This document shows, piece by piece, positions 33,358-42,971 of a stretch of DNA of 64,000 bases. Source of the DNA: Thiohalophilus sp. GTDB taxonomy: Bacteria; Pseudomonadota; Gammaproteobacteria; UBA6429; Thiohalophilaceae. Each line of letters begins with the position of its first letter. Within the stretch, counting starts at the first letter, position 1. A model generated the notes under the pieces. The model had not been told where the DNA came from. It ran no database searches and saw nothing but the letters and a program-made list of their open reading frames with translations. A program made the translations under genes and the position numbers. The stretch spans positions 62,001 to 126,000 of the forward strand of contig NZ_JAXHMV010000008.1 of NCBI RefSeq assembly GCF_034521165.1. Reading direction: 5' to 3'.

Positions 33358-34878
33358 TTACGGTGTGGTGATTTTCAGTTCATAATCGAGTAACTGCAGG
33401 TACTCGACCTCGCGCTCCAGATCTGCCCGCGTCAAATCATGCTGATCCAGCCACGCATCGGGAAAGCTCAGCTTGAGTTGTCGGGGCCTGGCCTTGAGAT
33501 GGACATCGGGCAGGGCGTCGTGCAACCGACTGCGTTGCAGCTTTACCGCCAGGCGCAGCAGGATCGTCAGTTTCACAGCGATCTCCCGCAGCGCTTTGGG
33601 CAGATTGTCAAATGTCCGCGGGTCCGGCTTGCGCCGATGACTGCGTACCAGGTTTGCCAGCAATTGCTGCTCCTGGATACTGAATCCGGGCAGATCAGAG
33701 TGCTCCAGCAGGTAGGCCCCGTGCTTGTGATAACCGGCATGCGCAATGGCCAGACCGATCTCGTGCAGGCGGGCCGCCCAGCCCAGTAGCTGTGCATATC
33801 GCGACGGGTCGAGTTGCCAGGACTCACTGACCTGATCCAGCAAGGTGAGCGCCGTTTTTTCCACCTGCCAGGCATGCTCGAGATCGATCTGATAGCGTTT
33901 TTGTAACTGCTCGACACTGTGCTCGCGCACATCTTCATGCTGATGCCGACCGAGCATGTCGTACAGCAACCCTTCGCGCAGCGCCCCGTCCGAAACCAGC
34001 ATCAGCTTGATATCCAGTGACTGAAACAGCGCCCACATGATCGCAAACCCGCCGACAAAGACCGGTCTGCGTCCCTCATTCAAGCCCTTCAGGGAAAGCC
34101 GATCAACGTGGCCGGCCTCCAGCAACGCCTTGCGCAGTTGTTTCATGGCTTTGGCCGTGATGCCTTCAGTACACCAGCCCTGCGCCTGCACCACTTTTGC
34201 CAGCGCCTTCGCGGTACCCGAGGCCCCGACCGTCTGCTCCCAGCCCAGTTGATGACAGCGATAGGCAAACCCTTCCAGCTCCAGTTGCGCCGCCATTTCG
34301 GCCGCTCGCAGACGGATCGGGGTAATCGCGCCATCCGGAAAAAATTCCCGGCTCATACTCACACAACCCATATACAGGCTTTCCAGCAACAGGGGTTCGA
34401 AACGCTCGCCGATGATCACCTCGGTACTGCCACCCCCGATGTCGATCACCATACGGCGATTACCATCTTCGGCCAGGCTGTGGGCTACCCCCAGATAGAT
34501 CAGCCGGGCCTCTTCAATGCCCGAAATGATTTCCACCGATTGTCCCAGCGCCGTTTCCGCCCGCTGTAAAAATTCCGTGGCATTGCGTGCCGCGCGCAAG
34601 GTGTTGGTGCCGACCACCCGCACTTCCCGATCCTTGAGACTTTGCAAACGCTGGCCGAACCGTTCCAGGCAGTCCAGCGCGCGCTGCTGTGCCGCTTCAT
34701 CCAGATTCCCGGCCTCGTCCAGCCCGGCACCAAGACGCACCATTTCGCGCAAGCGATCCTGCACCTGCAGGGCACGGTCGCTGGCACGGGCCACAATCAT
34801 GTGAAAACTGTTGGAACCCAGATCCACCGCCGCAAGCTGACGGTGAAACTGCTCTTTTCGGGAACGGGAAAAAATCAT
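33358..34878 (-). CDS. ppx: Exopolyphosphatase, Ppx/GppA family
   Basis: The 506-residue enzyme hydrolyses polyphosphate ends (or pppGpp). LAAVDLGSNSFHMIVAR, VIDIGGGSTEVIIG and ASGTAKALAKV are the family's phosphate-binding motifs, and a C-terminal HD-type region (LHEIGLAIAHAGYHKHGAYLL) follows. It lies head-to-head in function with ppk1, which faces it. GTP-ase-type GppA activity cannot be excluded. Confidence 0.92.
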   Translation of the reverse strand: MIFSRSRKEQFHRQLAAVDLGSNSFHMIVARASDRALQVQDRLREMVRLGAGLDEAGNLDEAAQQRALDCLERFGQRLQSLKDREVRVVGTNTLRAARNATEFLQRAETALGQSVEIISGIEEARLIYLGVAHSLAEDGNRRMVIDIGGGSTEVIIGERFEPLLLESLYMGCVSMSREFFPDGAITPIRLRAAEMAAQLELEGFAYRCHQLGWEQTVGASGTAKALAKVVQAQGWCTEGITAKAMKQLRKALLEAGHVDRLSLKGLNEGRRPVFVGGFAIMWALFQSLDIKLMLVSDGALREGLLYDMLGRHQHEDVREHSVEQLQKRYQIDLEHAWQVEKTALTLLDQVSESWQLDPSRYAQLLGWAARLHEIGLAIAHAGYHKHGAYLLEHSDLPGFSIQEQQLLANLVRSHRRKPDPRTFDNLPKALREIAVKLTILLRLAVKLQRSRLHDALPDVHLKARPRQLKLSFPDAWLDQHDLTRADLEREVEYLQLLDYELKITTP

Positions 34879-35003
34879 ACTATGCGGTTTTATCCACTCG
34901 GCGCCGGATGCGATACAATACTAACACGCTGCCCTGGTGCATGTGACATCAGGAACACGGCTTACATACCAGACTCAAATCAGCCACCAATGAAGCCAGA
35001 ACT

Positions 35004-35852
35004 ATGAGCGACCTGTTCGATTTTCGCCGCCGCCTCGACAACTATGCCGTGATGGGCAACCCGGTTGCCCACAGCAAATCGCCCCGCATACACTCGCTGT
35101 TTGCCGAGCAGACCGGCGAGCCGGTCCACTACGAAGCGATCCAGGTCGATCCCGGCGGTTTTCCCCAGGCCGTCGGCAACTTCGACGCCAGTGGCGGCAA
35201 GGGACTGAATATCACCGTGCCTTTCAAACAGGAGGCCTGGGCGCTGGTCAACGAGCGCAGCGAGCGGGCCGAACGGGCCGGCGCGGTCAACACCATCAAG
35301 TTTGGTGACGCCACACTGTACGGTGACAACACCGATGGCATCGGGCTGGTCAACGATCTGCTCAACAACCGTCTTGTCATTAAAGGCAAACGGGTGTTGC
35401 TGATGGGCGCCGGCGGCGCGGCGCGTGGCGTGCTGGCCCCGCTGCTGGAACAGCAACCGGCGCAACTGGTGATTGCCAACCGCACGGCAGAAAAAGCCCG
35501 GGAACTGGCTGACGCCTTCCACGATCTGGGAAAGATCGAGGGTTGTGGCTACGCGGCGCTGGAAGACAAACAGTTCGATCTGGTGATTAACGCCACCGCC
35601 GCCAGCCTGCAGGGTGAACTACCGCCGCTGCCCGATAACCTGCTCGCCGACGGCGCCGTCTGTTACGACATGATGTACGGCGCCGAACCCACGCCCTTCA
35701 TGCGCTGGGCTTTCGAACAGGACGCGACGACCGTACTCGACGGCCTGGGCATGCTGGTGGAACAGGCCGCCGAATCGTTCTACATCTGGCGCGGCGTGCG
35801 GCCCGAGACCAAAACCGTCATCGAACAACTGCGCCGCGAGATGGCCTCTTAG
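35004..35852 (+). CDS. aroE: Shikimate dehydrogenase
   Basis: The 282-residue enzyme reduces 3-dehydroshikimate with NADPH in aromatic amino-acid synthesis. GNPVAHSKSPRIH (substrate site), GLNITVPFKQEA with the catalytic Lys, LMGAGGAARGVL (nucleotide fold) and NRTAEKAREL (NADPH) are diagnostic. It is monocistronic between ppx and a repeat. Confidence 0.94.
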   Translation: MSDLFDFRRRLDNYAVMGNPVAHSKSPRIHSLFAEQTGEPVHYEAIQVDPGGFPQAVGNFDASGGKGLNITVPFKQEAWALVNERSERAERAGAVNTIKFGDATLYGDNTDGIGLVNDLLNNRLVIKGKRVLLMGAGGAARGVLAPLLEQQPAQLVIANRTAEKARELADAFHDLGKIEGCGYAALEDKQFDLVINATAASLQGELPPLPDNLLADGAVCYDMMYGAEPTPFMRWAFEQDATTVLDGLGMLVEQAAESFYIWRGVRPETKTVIEQLRREMAS

Positions 35853-35870
35853 GCAGCGTGGTGGAAGATA

Positions 35871-36030
35871 CGCAAAGGACGCAGAGGCGCAAAGAACGCA
35901 AAGTAAATCATTATTGCTCCGGTCCTTTAAAGTATATGTTCCCGGCGCTTCAACGCACTGCCGATTATTCGGTGGCACCATTAAATCACTTTTCTCTTTG
36001 CGTCCTCTGCGTCTTGGCGCCCTTTGCGTT
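35871..36030. repeat. Dispersed inverted repeat, family F
   Basis: CGCAAAGGACGCAGAGGCGC with AAAGAACGCAAAG at the left is complementary to TTTGCGTCCTCTGCGTCTTG with GCGCCCTTTGCGTT at the right, about 90 bases apart. The right arm overlaps the 3' end of the DUF2784 gene. Confidence 0.65.
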
Positions 36031-36426
36031 ATTTCTAATGCGCCAACTATTACCTCTATGCCGTTGGCGGTAGATGAAAACCGTGTAGATCACCACGTTC
36101 AATATGATCAACCCGATGCCGATCATTATCTGCATTTCGTAGGTCAATCCGGGTGGATAGATTATCGGTATGAGGTAGTGGTTGATAAACCCGCCCTCAT
36201 AGGTTTCCATGCCGGCCAGCTGGCGGAAGGTTTTTTCCAGCGGCGTGAGCGGGCAGTAACCGCCGCTGAACTGAATATAGATCCCCCAGAATAACGCCGG
36301 CAGATGCAGCCAGGCCAGTTTCGGCCAGCGCAATACCGGCAGTCCGCCCACAGTAACGAAGACGACAAACAGAAAATGCAGCAGAACCGTCAGTTCAGCC
36401 AGCAGCAGATACAGCATGGAGAACAT
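35986..36426 (-). CDS. DUF2784 membrane protein
   Basis: The 146-residue protein has about four membrane helices and the DUF2784 features FVTVGGLPVLRWPKLAWLHLP and SGGYCPLTPLEK, with a GLTYEMQIMIGIGLIILN helix. Its last residues (NNAKGAKTQRTQREK) are encoded by the family F repeat, so the original C-terminus has probably been changed. The start at 36426 has AAGGA seven bases before it; the 5' end overlaps the 3-methyladenine glycosylase gene by 32 bases. Confidence 0.85.
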   Translation of the reverse strand: MFSMLYLLLAELTVLLHFLFVVFVTVGGLPVLRWPKLAWLHLPALFWGIYIQFSGGYCPLTPLEKTFRQLAGMETYEGGFINHYLIPIIYPPGLTYEMQIMIGIGLIILNVVIYTVFIYRQRHRGNSWRIRNNAKGAKTQRTQREK

Positions 36427-37075
36427 AATCGCGTCCTTCCTGCCAGTGGCGTTTGCTTAAAGGATTGCTGGTGCACTGCCCGGCATGTGCCCGATCGATA
36501 AACCGGTACATCAGGTGTTCATCACGACCTTCGGGGATACCCAGACGCGTGGTCTGAATGATCGATTCCGGCTGATAACCGACATCGTCGATATAAAAGT
36601 GCTGTTTGTCGAACGGCTGTTGATCCCAGCGATTGACCTTCAGACCCAGTGCCGCGCATAACAGCGTTTGCCCGCTGCAGAGTTTTGCTTCCGGGCGTTG
36701 TTTGCCCGAGCCTTTGACCGGATTGAGACCCTGCATGATCGCCAGATTGTCGCGCGGCGACTTGCGATCAAAATACGCGACTGCCGATTTGATCAGCACC
36801 GCGTTACCTTCGCCGCGGGCACTGATGTTCAGCGAGTCGCCGCCGCGGGCGTAGTACATATAAATCGTACCCGGGTCCATGAACATGGCACGGCGTTTCC
36901 CGGTATACCCCTGCGAGGAGTGACTGCCACGCTCGTCGAGATAATAGGCTTCGGTTTCGATGATGCGGCAGGCCAGCCAGCGTTCAGCATGACGATGGCG
37001 AAGCACTTTACCGAGCAGGGCTTTTGCCAGCTCAGCGGGCTCCTGATCGAAAAACGCCGGCCCCAGTCGTGCCAT
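36395..37075 (-). CDS. mpg: DNA-3-methyladenine glycosylase (AAG/MPG type)
   Basis: The 226-residue protein has AAG-family segments: LAKALLGKVLRH, the CRIIETEAYYLDERGSHSSQGYT active-site region with the catalytic Glu, and MFMDPGTIYMYYARGG. It removes alkylated purines in base excision repair. It follows the gamma carbonic anhydrase gene by 4 bases and overlaps the DUF2784 gene. Confidence 0.88.
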   Translation of the reverse strand: MARLGPAFFDQEPAELAKALLGKVLRHRHAERWLACRIIETEAYYLDERGSHSSQGYTGKRRAMFMDPGTIYMYYARGGDSLNISARGEGNAVLIKSAVAYFDRKSPRDNLAIMQGLNPVKGSGKQRPEAKLCSGQTLLCAALGLKVNRWDQQPFDKQHFYIDDVGYQPESIIQTTRLGIPEGRDEHLMYRFIDRAHAGQCTSNPLSKRHWQEGRDYVLHAVSAAG

Positions 37076-37079
37076 GGCG

Positions 37080-37607
37080 TCAGGATTGCTGATGGCGGTT
37101 TTTCAGGCGTACATAGTGCTGGGCGGAATAGGCGATGGATTCACGTTCCTCGTCCGTCAACGCGCGTACCTTGCGTGCCGGGCTGCCCAGCCAGAGACCG
37201 CTTTCCAGTTCCTTGCCGGGGGTCACCAGGGCGCCGGCACCGATGATGGTATGCGCATGCACAACGGCACCGTCCATGACGGTCGCTCCCATCCCGATCA
37301 GGCAGTTGTCGTGGACCGTACAGCCATGCAGGGTGACCCGGTGACCGACCGTCACGTTATCACCCACGTTCAGCGCATAGCCGCCGGGATTGTGTGGCCC
37401 GTCGTGGGTCACATGCAGCACGGAATTATCCTGGATATTGGTATTGGCACCGATACGGATATGATTCACGTCGCCGCGGATCACCGTAAACGGCCAGATG
37501 GAACTGTCGGCGCCGACAACCACATCCCCGATCACCAGCGCCGATTCATCCACATAGGCATCGGGATGCAGGTCGGGCAGAATATTTTCAAAATCGCGAA
37601 TGGCCAC
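37080..37607 (-). CDS. Gamma-class carbonic anhydrase family protein
   Basis: The 175-residue protein is a left-handed beta-helix trimer subunit of the YrdA/PaaY group. The His ligands are in VLHVTHDGPHNP and VTVGHRVTLHGCTVHDN, with an isoleucine-patch repeat (VIGDVVVGADSSIWPF, AVVHAHTIIGAGA). Carbonic anhydrase activity is not sure for this branch. It uses a GTG start with AGGA in front. Confidence 0.9.
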   Translation of the reverse strand: MAIRDFENILPDLHPDAYVDESALVIGDVVVGADSSIWPFTVIRGDVNHIRIGANTNIQDNSVLHVTHDGPHNPGGYALNVGDNVTVGHRVTLHGCTVHDNCLIGMGATVMDGAVVHAHTIIGAGALVTPGKELESGLWLGSPARKVRALTDEERESIAYSAQHYVRLKNRHQQS

Positions 37608-37627
37608 CTGGTTTCATCCTTTGTTTG

Positions 37628-37698
37628 TGTAGGAGCGGCTGCGCCGCGACAGGCTTTCCCGTACCGCACGGCCTATCGCGCCAAAGGCGCTCCTACAT
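37628..37698. repeat. Inverted repeat (GTAGGAGCG type)
   Basis: TGTAGGAGCGGCTGCGCCGC at the left and CGCGCCAAAGGCGCTCCTACA at the right form a partial hairpin. Such TAGGAGCG repeats are common between genes in gammaproteobacteria. It lies between gor and the carbonic anhydrase gene. Confidence 0.65.
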
Positions 37699-37720
37699 CG
37701 CGATCACCCGGTTAATCCGT

Positions 37721-39070
37721 TTAACGCAGAGTCACGAGTTCCTCGGAGCTCGTAGGATGAATCGCAACACAGTTATCGAAGTCTTTCTTGGTCGCACCCA
37801 TCCTGATCGCCACGCCAAAGCCCTGCAGCATTTCATCGGCGCCCATGCCGATGATATGGCAACCCACCACTTTCTCCTCGGCGCCGATGCAAACCAGTTT
37901 CATGGCGGTACGCTGGGGATGGGGACTGAAAGCATGGTACATGGCGGTGAAACCGGTCTGGTAAACCTTGACCGCATCACCGTGCTGCTCGCGGGCCTCG
38001 TCCTCGCTGAGGCCAATGGTGCCGATGGCCGGATGGCTGAACATGACCGTGGGAATATTGTCGTAATCGAGTTTACGTTCGGGCATGTTGTTGAATAGCC
38101 GATCGGACAACCGGCGCGCGGCGGCAATCGCCACCGGGGTCAGTTGAGCCTTGCCGATCACGTCACCGACGGCATACACGCCTTCGACATTGGTCTGCTG
38201 GTATTCGTCGGTCGGGATGGTGCCGTCATCATTATGTTTGACCCCGGCCGCCTCCAGGTCGAGATTGGCGGTATTGGGGGCGCGGCCGATGGCCCAGATC
38301 AGGCAATCGTAACCTTCCAGGGTAACGCCGCTCTGGCAGTGAATATTCAACGTGCCGTCGGCCTGTTTTTCGACCCGCTCGACATTGACCCGGGACATGA
38401 TATTGACCCCGGCGTTCATCATCTCTTCCATCAGGGTCTCGCGCAGCATGGCATCGAAATCCGAGAGAAAGTGATCCCGGCGCAGCAGCATACTCACCTC
38501 GCTGCCCAGGCTGTTGAGTACCCCGGCCAGCTCCACGGCGATATACCCGGCGCCCACCACGGCCACCCGTTTGGGTTGCTGCTTGAGGGCAAAGAAGCCG
38601 TCGGAGGTGATACCATGCTCGGCACCCGGCACCTCCGGCACCACCGGATAACCACCGGGGGCGATCACGATATGGTCCGCCGTGTACTGCTCACCGTCCA
38701 CCTCCACGGTGTGGGCATCGGCAAACCGGGCCGTACCCTGGATGTGCTCGATGTTGGAATCTTTCAGGTAATTGCCATACCACTCGGTGATGCCGTTGAT
38801 ATAGCCTTCGCGCGCTTCCACCAGTTTGCCCCAGTCGAACTTGTTGAGACTGACGTCGAAGCCGTAACCGCTGGCGTCATGTAACGTTTCGGCCACCCCG
38901 GCGGCGAACCACATGACCTTTTTGGGCACACAGCCGACGTTGACACAGGTGCCGCCCAGCTTGTTGTTTTCAATGACGGCGGTTTTTTTCCCGTACTCGG
39001 CGGCACGCTCGGCCGCGGACAATCCGCCGCTGCCGGCGCCGATGGAAATCAGATCGAAATGTTGACTCAT
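37721..39070 (-). CDS. gor: Glutathione reductase
   Basis: The 449-residue flavoprotein keeps glutathione reduced with NADPH. FAD-binding ISIGAGSGGLSAAERAAEYG, the redox CysxxxxCys in LGGTCVNVGCVPKK, the NADPH region VAVVGAGYIAVELAGVLNSLG and the C-terminal AIHPTSSEELVTL with its catalytic His-Glu are all present. It is monocistronic. Confidence 0.95.
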   Translation of the reverse strand: MSQHFDLISIGAGSGGLSAAERAAEYGKKTAVIENNKLGGTCVNVGCVPKKVMWFAAGVAETLHDASGYGFDVSLNKFDWGKLVEAREGYINGITEWYGNYLKDSNIEHIQGTARFADAHTVEVDGEQYTADHIVIAPGGYPVVPEVPGAEHGITSDGFFALKQQPKRVAVVGAGYIAVELAGVLNSLGSEVSMLLRRDHFLSDFDAMLRETLMEEMMNAGVNIMSRVNVERVEKQADGTLNIHCQSGVTLEGYDCLIWAIGRAPNTANLDLEAAGVKHNDDGTIPTDEYQQTNVEGVYAVGDVIGKAQLTPVAIAAARRLSDRLFNNMPERKLDYDNIPTVMFSHPAIGTIGLSEDEAREQHGDAVKVYQTGFTAMYHAFSPHPQRTAMKLVCIGAEEKVVGCHIIGMGADEMLQGFGVAIRMGATKKDFDNCVAIHPTSSEELVTLR

Positions 39071-39136
39071 AGAGACTCTCTACTGCGATTGGGGATGAAT
39101 TTTCCTGAAGCCTGAAAAATGACAGGGTTTTTGGCA

Positions 39137-39200
39137 AGCAGGCTGTTGAAAACGTTACGAGTGCCGTCATACCAGGCACAGTAGTTTTCAGCAGCCTGCT
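39137..39200. repeat. Inverted repeat upstream of gor
   Basis: AGCAGGCTGTTGAAAAC and GTTTTCAGCAGCCTGCT are complementary with one mismatch, 30 bases apart. Such AGCAGGCTG hairpins recur in many proteobacterial genomes. It sits in the gap between gor and the next gene. Confidence 0.65.
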
Positions 39201-39267
39201 AGAGACAATATTATATAGAGATCGTAAGATCCTGCATCCATTTCTAAAGCAAAGCGGGAAACCGAGA

Positions 39268-39582
39268 ATGAGCGATTCCATCACCCTGTCCGATGATCTG
39301 ATCCACGGCATCTACAACGTCATCGTGCAACACGACGCCAATGTGGAAAAGAACATGATGCTGGCCCTGCAATACCTGTCCGCCGTCTCCGGCTATCTGG
39401 CCGCCGGCTATCCCGGCAACGACAACGAACGCGACGAGGTGATCGACCAGCTGGCCGCCTTCGCCAAGCATGTGGCCGCCCAGGAAGCGCAGGACTCCGC
39501 CGCGCAGCAGCAACCGGCCGCGCCCCAGGGCCGCAGCGAACAGACCGACGACCCGGCCGTTGGCATCTGGAAGCCGGAATAA
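39268..39582 (+). CDS. Small cytoplasmic protein, function unknown
   Basis: The 104-residue protein has a helical first part (LSDDLIHGIYNVIVQHDANVE, LALQYLSAVSGYLAAGYPG, VIDQLAAFAKHVAAQ) and a low-complexity end (AQQQPAAPQGRSEQTDD). No family was recognised. It stands alone; its ribosome site is weak (CGGGAAACCGAGA). Confidence 0.6.
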   Translation: MSDSITLSDDLIHGIYNVIVQHDANVEKNMMLALQYLSAVSGYLAAGYPGNDNERDEVIDQLAAFAKHVAAQEAQDSAAQQQPAAPQGRSEQTDDPAVGIWKPE

Positions 39583-39603
39583 ATCCGCAGTAACAAAGGA
39601 GCG

Positions 39604-39622
39604 CAATGCCCCGCCGGCATTG
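39604..39622 (+). terminator. Possible terminator
   Basis: CAATGCC-CCGCC-GGCATTG makes a 7-bp stem 20 bases past the small gene's stop. It is followed by ATTCTACT, which is only weakly U-rich. Confidence 0.4.
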
Positions 39623-39703
39623 ATTCTACTCGCAACGGCCTAAACCCTCCCCTTTACCAGATGGGTCGGGACTGGCCGTGGGACACGCGGTGCTGCTTGC
39701 GTT

Positions 39704-40693
39704 TCACGGCTCCAGCGGGGGTTGTTCCAGCCGTTCCACCTGCTCGCGCAGGATGTTGAGCTGTTCTTCCCAGTAGCGGGGGGTATTGAACCAGGGAAAG
39801 TGCATGGGAAAGGCGGGATCGTCCCAGCGTCGCGCCAGCCAGCCGCTGTAGTGAATCAGCCGCAGGCCACGCAGGGCTTCGATCAGGCGCAATTCCAGTG
39901 CATTGAAATCATAGAACTGGCTGTAGCCTTCCAGCAGCAGGGCCAGCTGGCGGGTCATCTCCTCCCGCTCGCCGCTGAGCAGCATCCACAGATCCTGCAC
40001 CGCCGGGCCGATCATGCAATCGTCCAGATCCACAAAATGGGGGCCCTGTTCGGTCCACAGGATATTGCCGGGATGACAGTCACCGTGCAGCCGCAGGGGC
40101 TCGACCCACTCCCCGACCTCGGCCCAGACTGTCGTAATCGCCGCCAGCAGGGTTTCGGCCGCCTGGCGATAATTGTGGGCCAGCTCGGCGGGGACAAAAT
40201 CGTGTTCCATTAAATAGGAATAGGGGCCGCTGCCGAGCAGCTCGATGCTCAGTCGGGGGCGGTGACGAAACAGCCGCTGACTGCCGCAGGCATGGATGCG
40301 CCCCAGCATGCGCCCCATCCAGCGCAGATGCGCCGGATCATCGAGCTCCGGCGGACGCCCGCCGCGACGAGGATAGAGGGCCAGCCGGTAACCGGCGTGG
40401 TGCAGCAGGGTCTGATCCCCGGACACCCGCAGTGGCGCAATCACCGGGATTTCCAGCTCGACCAGTTCCTGCGCGAAAGCATGTTCCTCCAGAATCGCCT
40501 CATCCGACCAGCGCCCCGGGCGGTAGATCTTGGCGATCAGGAAATCGCCATCTTCCAGGCCGACCTGATAGACCCGGTTTTCGTAACTGTTCAATGCCAG
40601 CAGGGCGCCGCTGGCTTGAAAACCGCAGGCGTCGACAGCATCCAGTATTAAGGCCGGAGTCAGATTGGCATAGGGCAAGCTGTGTTCGGCCAA
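39704..40693 (-). CDS. srkA: Stress response kinase A (SrkA/YihE)
   Basis: The 329-residue protein is an aminoglycoside phosphotransferase-like Ser/Thr kinase. LNSYENRVYQVGLEDGDFLIAKIYRPGRWS holds the nucleotide-binding Lys, LRLHGDCHPGNILW the catalytic Asp and FVDLDDCMIGPAVQDLW the metal Asp. In E. coli it limits stress-induced death. The likely start is TTG at 40693, with GGGAG six bases before; no ATG fits the family start. Confidence 0.9.
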   Translation of the reverse strand: MAEHSLPYANLTPALILDAVDACGFQASGALLALNSYENRVYQVGLEDGDFLIAKIYRPGRWSDEAILEEHAFAQELVELEIPVIAPLRVSGDQTLLHHAGYRLALYPRRGGRPPELDDPAHLRWMGRMLGRIHACGSQRLFRHRPRLSIELLGSGPYSYLMEHDFVPAELAHNYRQAAETLLAAITTVWAEVGEWVEPLRLHGDCHPGNILWTEQGPHFVDLDDCMIGPAVQDLWMLLSGEREEMTRQLALLLEGYSQFYDFNALELRLIEALRGLRLIHYSGWLARRWDDPAFPMHFPWFNTPRYWEEQLNILREQVERLEQPPLEP

Positions 40694-40789
40694 AACTGTC
40701 TCCCGTCCCGCAGGCGATGGCGGTTCATGCTAAATTAGTCCGCGCAACGTGCGCCCGAATTCACTTACACAGTATCAGGTACCGTATTG

Positions 40790-42832
40790 ATGTCCAATCC
40801 TTTGCTCGAAATGACCAGTCTGCCGCCTTTCGGCCAGATTAAACCCGAACACGTCGAACCGGCGATCGACACCCTGCTGCAACGCAACCGTGAGCAACTG
40901 CAACAGCTGCTGGCCGATCGCGATGGCTACAGCTGGGAGAACCTGATCCAGCCTCTGGAAGAGATGGATGATCAACTGGATCGTGCCTGGTCACCCGTCA
41001 GTCACATGAACTCGGTCGTCAACAGCGACGCCCTGCGCGAGGCGTACAACGCCTGTCTGGCCAAACTCAGTGACTATGCCACCGAGCTGGGCCAGAACGA
41101 GCAGCTGTATGCCGCTTACAAGGCGATCGCCGACTCGCCCGAGTATGCGCAACTGGACGCGGCGCAAAAAAAGATCATCGACAACGCCCTGCGCGATTTT
41201 CATCTCTCTGGCGTGGATCTGCCCGCCGAGAAAAAACAGCGTTACAAGGAAATCCAGCAACGACTCTCCAGCCTGACCACTAAATTCGAGGAGAACCTGC
41301 TGGATGCCACCCATGCCTGGTACAAACAAATCACGGACGAAAGCCGGCTGGCCGGCCTGCCCGAATCGGCCCGCGCCATGGCCCGCCAGGCCGCGGAAGA
41401 AAAAGCGCTGGAAGGCTGGGTCTTTACTCTCGATTTTCCCTCGTATTACGCCGTGATGACCCATGCCGACGATCGGGATCTGCGCAGCGAACTGCACGAG
41501 GCCTATGTCACCCGCGCCTCGGATCAGGGCCCGCATGCCGGTCAGTGGGATAACTCGCCAGTGATGGAGGAGATCCTCGCGCTGCGCCATGAACTGGCCC
41601 GGCTGCTCGGTTTTGCCAACTATGCCGAACGTTCGCTGGCCACCAAGATGGCCGAATCCCCCGAACAGGTGCTCTCCTTTTTGCACGATCTGGCCCGGCG
41701 GGCCAAACCGGTGGCCGAGCAGGATCTGGCCGAACTCAGTGACTTCGCCCGCCAGCAGCATGGGTTGGAGCAGCTGGAACCATGGGATATCGCCTATTAC
41801 TCGGAGAAACTGCGTCAGCACAAATACGCCCTCTCCCAGGAAGATCTCAAACCCTATTTTCCGGAGAGCCGCGTCATCCCCGGCATGTTCGAGGTGGTTA
41901 AACGGCTTTACGGTATCGAGATCAACGAAGTCGACGGAGTCGATAGCTGGCATCCGGATGTCCGGTTTTACGAAATCCGCGATGCCCGGGGCGAGCTGCG
42001 GGGCCAGTTCTATCTGGATCTGTATGCACGTTCCAAAAAGCGGGGCGGCGCCTGGATGGACGATTGTCGCGGACGCCTGCGCCACACCAGTGGCGAGCTG
42101 CAGAGCCCGGTCGCTTATCTGACCTGCAACCTGACGCCGCCGGTCGGCGACCAGCCGGCGCTGTTCACCCACGACGAGGTGATTACCCTGTTCCATGAGT
42201 TCGGTCACGGCCTGCACCACATGCTGACCCGGGTTGACCATATCGGCGTATCGGGCATCAACGGCGTCGCCTGGGATGCGGTCGAACTGCCCAGCCAGTT
42301 CATGGAAAACTGGTGCTGGGAACGCGACGCCCTGGATGTCATCACCGGCCATTATCAAACCGGTGAACCATTACCGGAGGATCTCTACCAGAAGATGTAT
42401 GCTGCGAAAAATTTCCAGGCCGGGATGTTCATGGTTCGCCAGCTGGAGTTCTCGTTGTTCGATTTTCGCCTGCACCTGGAATATGACCCGCAGCAGGGCG
42501 GCCGGATTCAGGAAATGCTGGATCAGGTGCGCGAGGAAGTGACAGTCGTCAAACCGGCGCCGTATAATCGATTCCAGCACGGTTTTGCGCACATCTTCGC
42601 CGGCGGTTATGCGGCAGGCTATTACAGTTACATGTGGGCGGAAGTGTTGTCGGCGGATGCCTTCTCCCTGTTTGAGGAAACGGGGATTTTCGATCGCGCC
42701 ACCGGGCAGCGGTTTTTGACCTCGGTACTGGAGCAGGGTGGCACCCGGGAGCCGATGGAGCTGTTCGTCGACTTCCGTGGCCGGGAGCCCCGGATCGATG
42801 CATTGTTACGCCATACCGGCATCGCGGCCTGA
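40790..42832 (+). CDS. prlC: Oligopeptidase A
   Basis: The 680-residue thimet-type zinc oligopeptidase degrades signal peptides and other short peptides in the cytoplasm. The zinc site is in LFHEFGHGLHHML, and MENWCWERDALDV follows. The start ATG at 40790 gives the family MSNPLLEMTSLPPF opening. It is divergent from srkA. Confidence 0.94.
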   Translation: MSNPLLEMTSLPPFGQIKPEHVEPAIDTLLQRNREQLQQLLADRDGYSWENLIQPLEEMDDQLDRAWSPVSHMNSVVNSDALREAYNACLAKLSDYATELGQNEQLYAAYKAIADSPEYAQLDAAQKKIIDNALRDFHLSGVDLPAEKKQRYKEIQQRLSSLTTKFEENLLDATHAWYKQITDESRLAGLPESARAMARQAAEEKALEGWVFTLDFPSYYAVMTHADDRDLRSELHEAYVTRASDQGPHAGQWDNSPVMEEILALRHELARLLGFANYAERSLATKMAESPEQVLSFLHDLARRAKPVAEQDLAELSDFARQQHGLEQLEPWDIAYYSEKLRQHKYALSQEDLKPYFPESRVIPGMFEVVKRLYGIEINEVDGVDSWHPDVRFYEIRDARGELRGQFYLDLYARSKKRGGAWMDDCRGRLRHTSGELQSPVAYLTCNLTPPVGDQPALFTHDEVITLFHEFGHGLHHMLTRVDHIGVSGINGVAWDAVELPSQFMENWCWERDALDVITGHYQTGEPLPEDLYQKMYAAKNFQAGMFMVRQLEFSLFDFRLHLEYDPQQGGRIQEMLDQVREEVTVVKPAPYNRFQHGFAHIFAGGYAAGYYSYMWAEVLSADAFSLFEETGIFDRATGQRFLTSVLEQGGTREPMELFVDFRGREPRIDALLRHTGIAA

Positions 42833-42905
42833 AAGCGAATCGCGGATGGCTTCATGGACAGACCGGAACAATGAAAATAGCACCGTCACCAAACAGACGG
42901 TATGA

Positions 42906-42938
42906 CCGCACAACGTCCTGCTAAAGAAGGTTGTGCGG
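42906..42938. repeat. Inverted repeat between prlC and the SH3-domain gene
   Basis: CCGCACAAC and GTTGTGCGG are exact complements 15 bases apart. It may end the prlC transcript or bind a regulator. No second copy was seen in the window. Confidence 0.4.
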
Positions 42939-42971
42939 ACCAAATAATTCAAATATCTGGATGTTTACAGA

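Noticed and set aside
40991..42358. Long minus-strand open frame (455 codons) opposite prlC
   Set aside because: It is fully antisense to the intact prlC gene, has no recognised motif, and its length reflects GC-rich codon bias.
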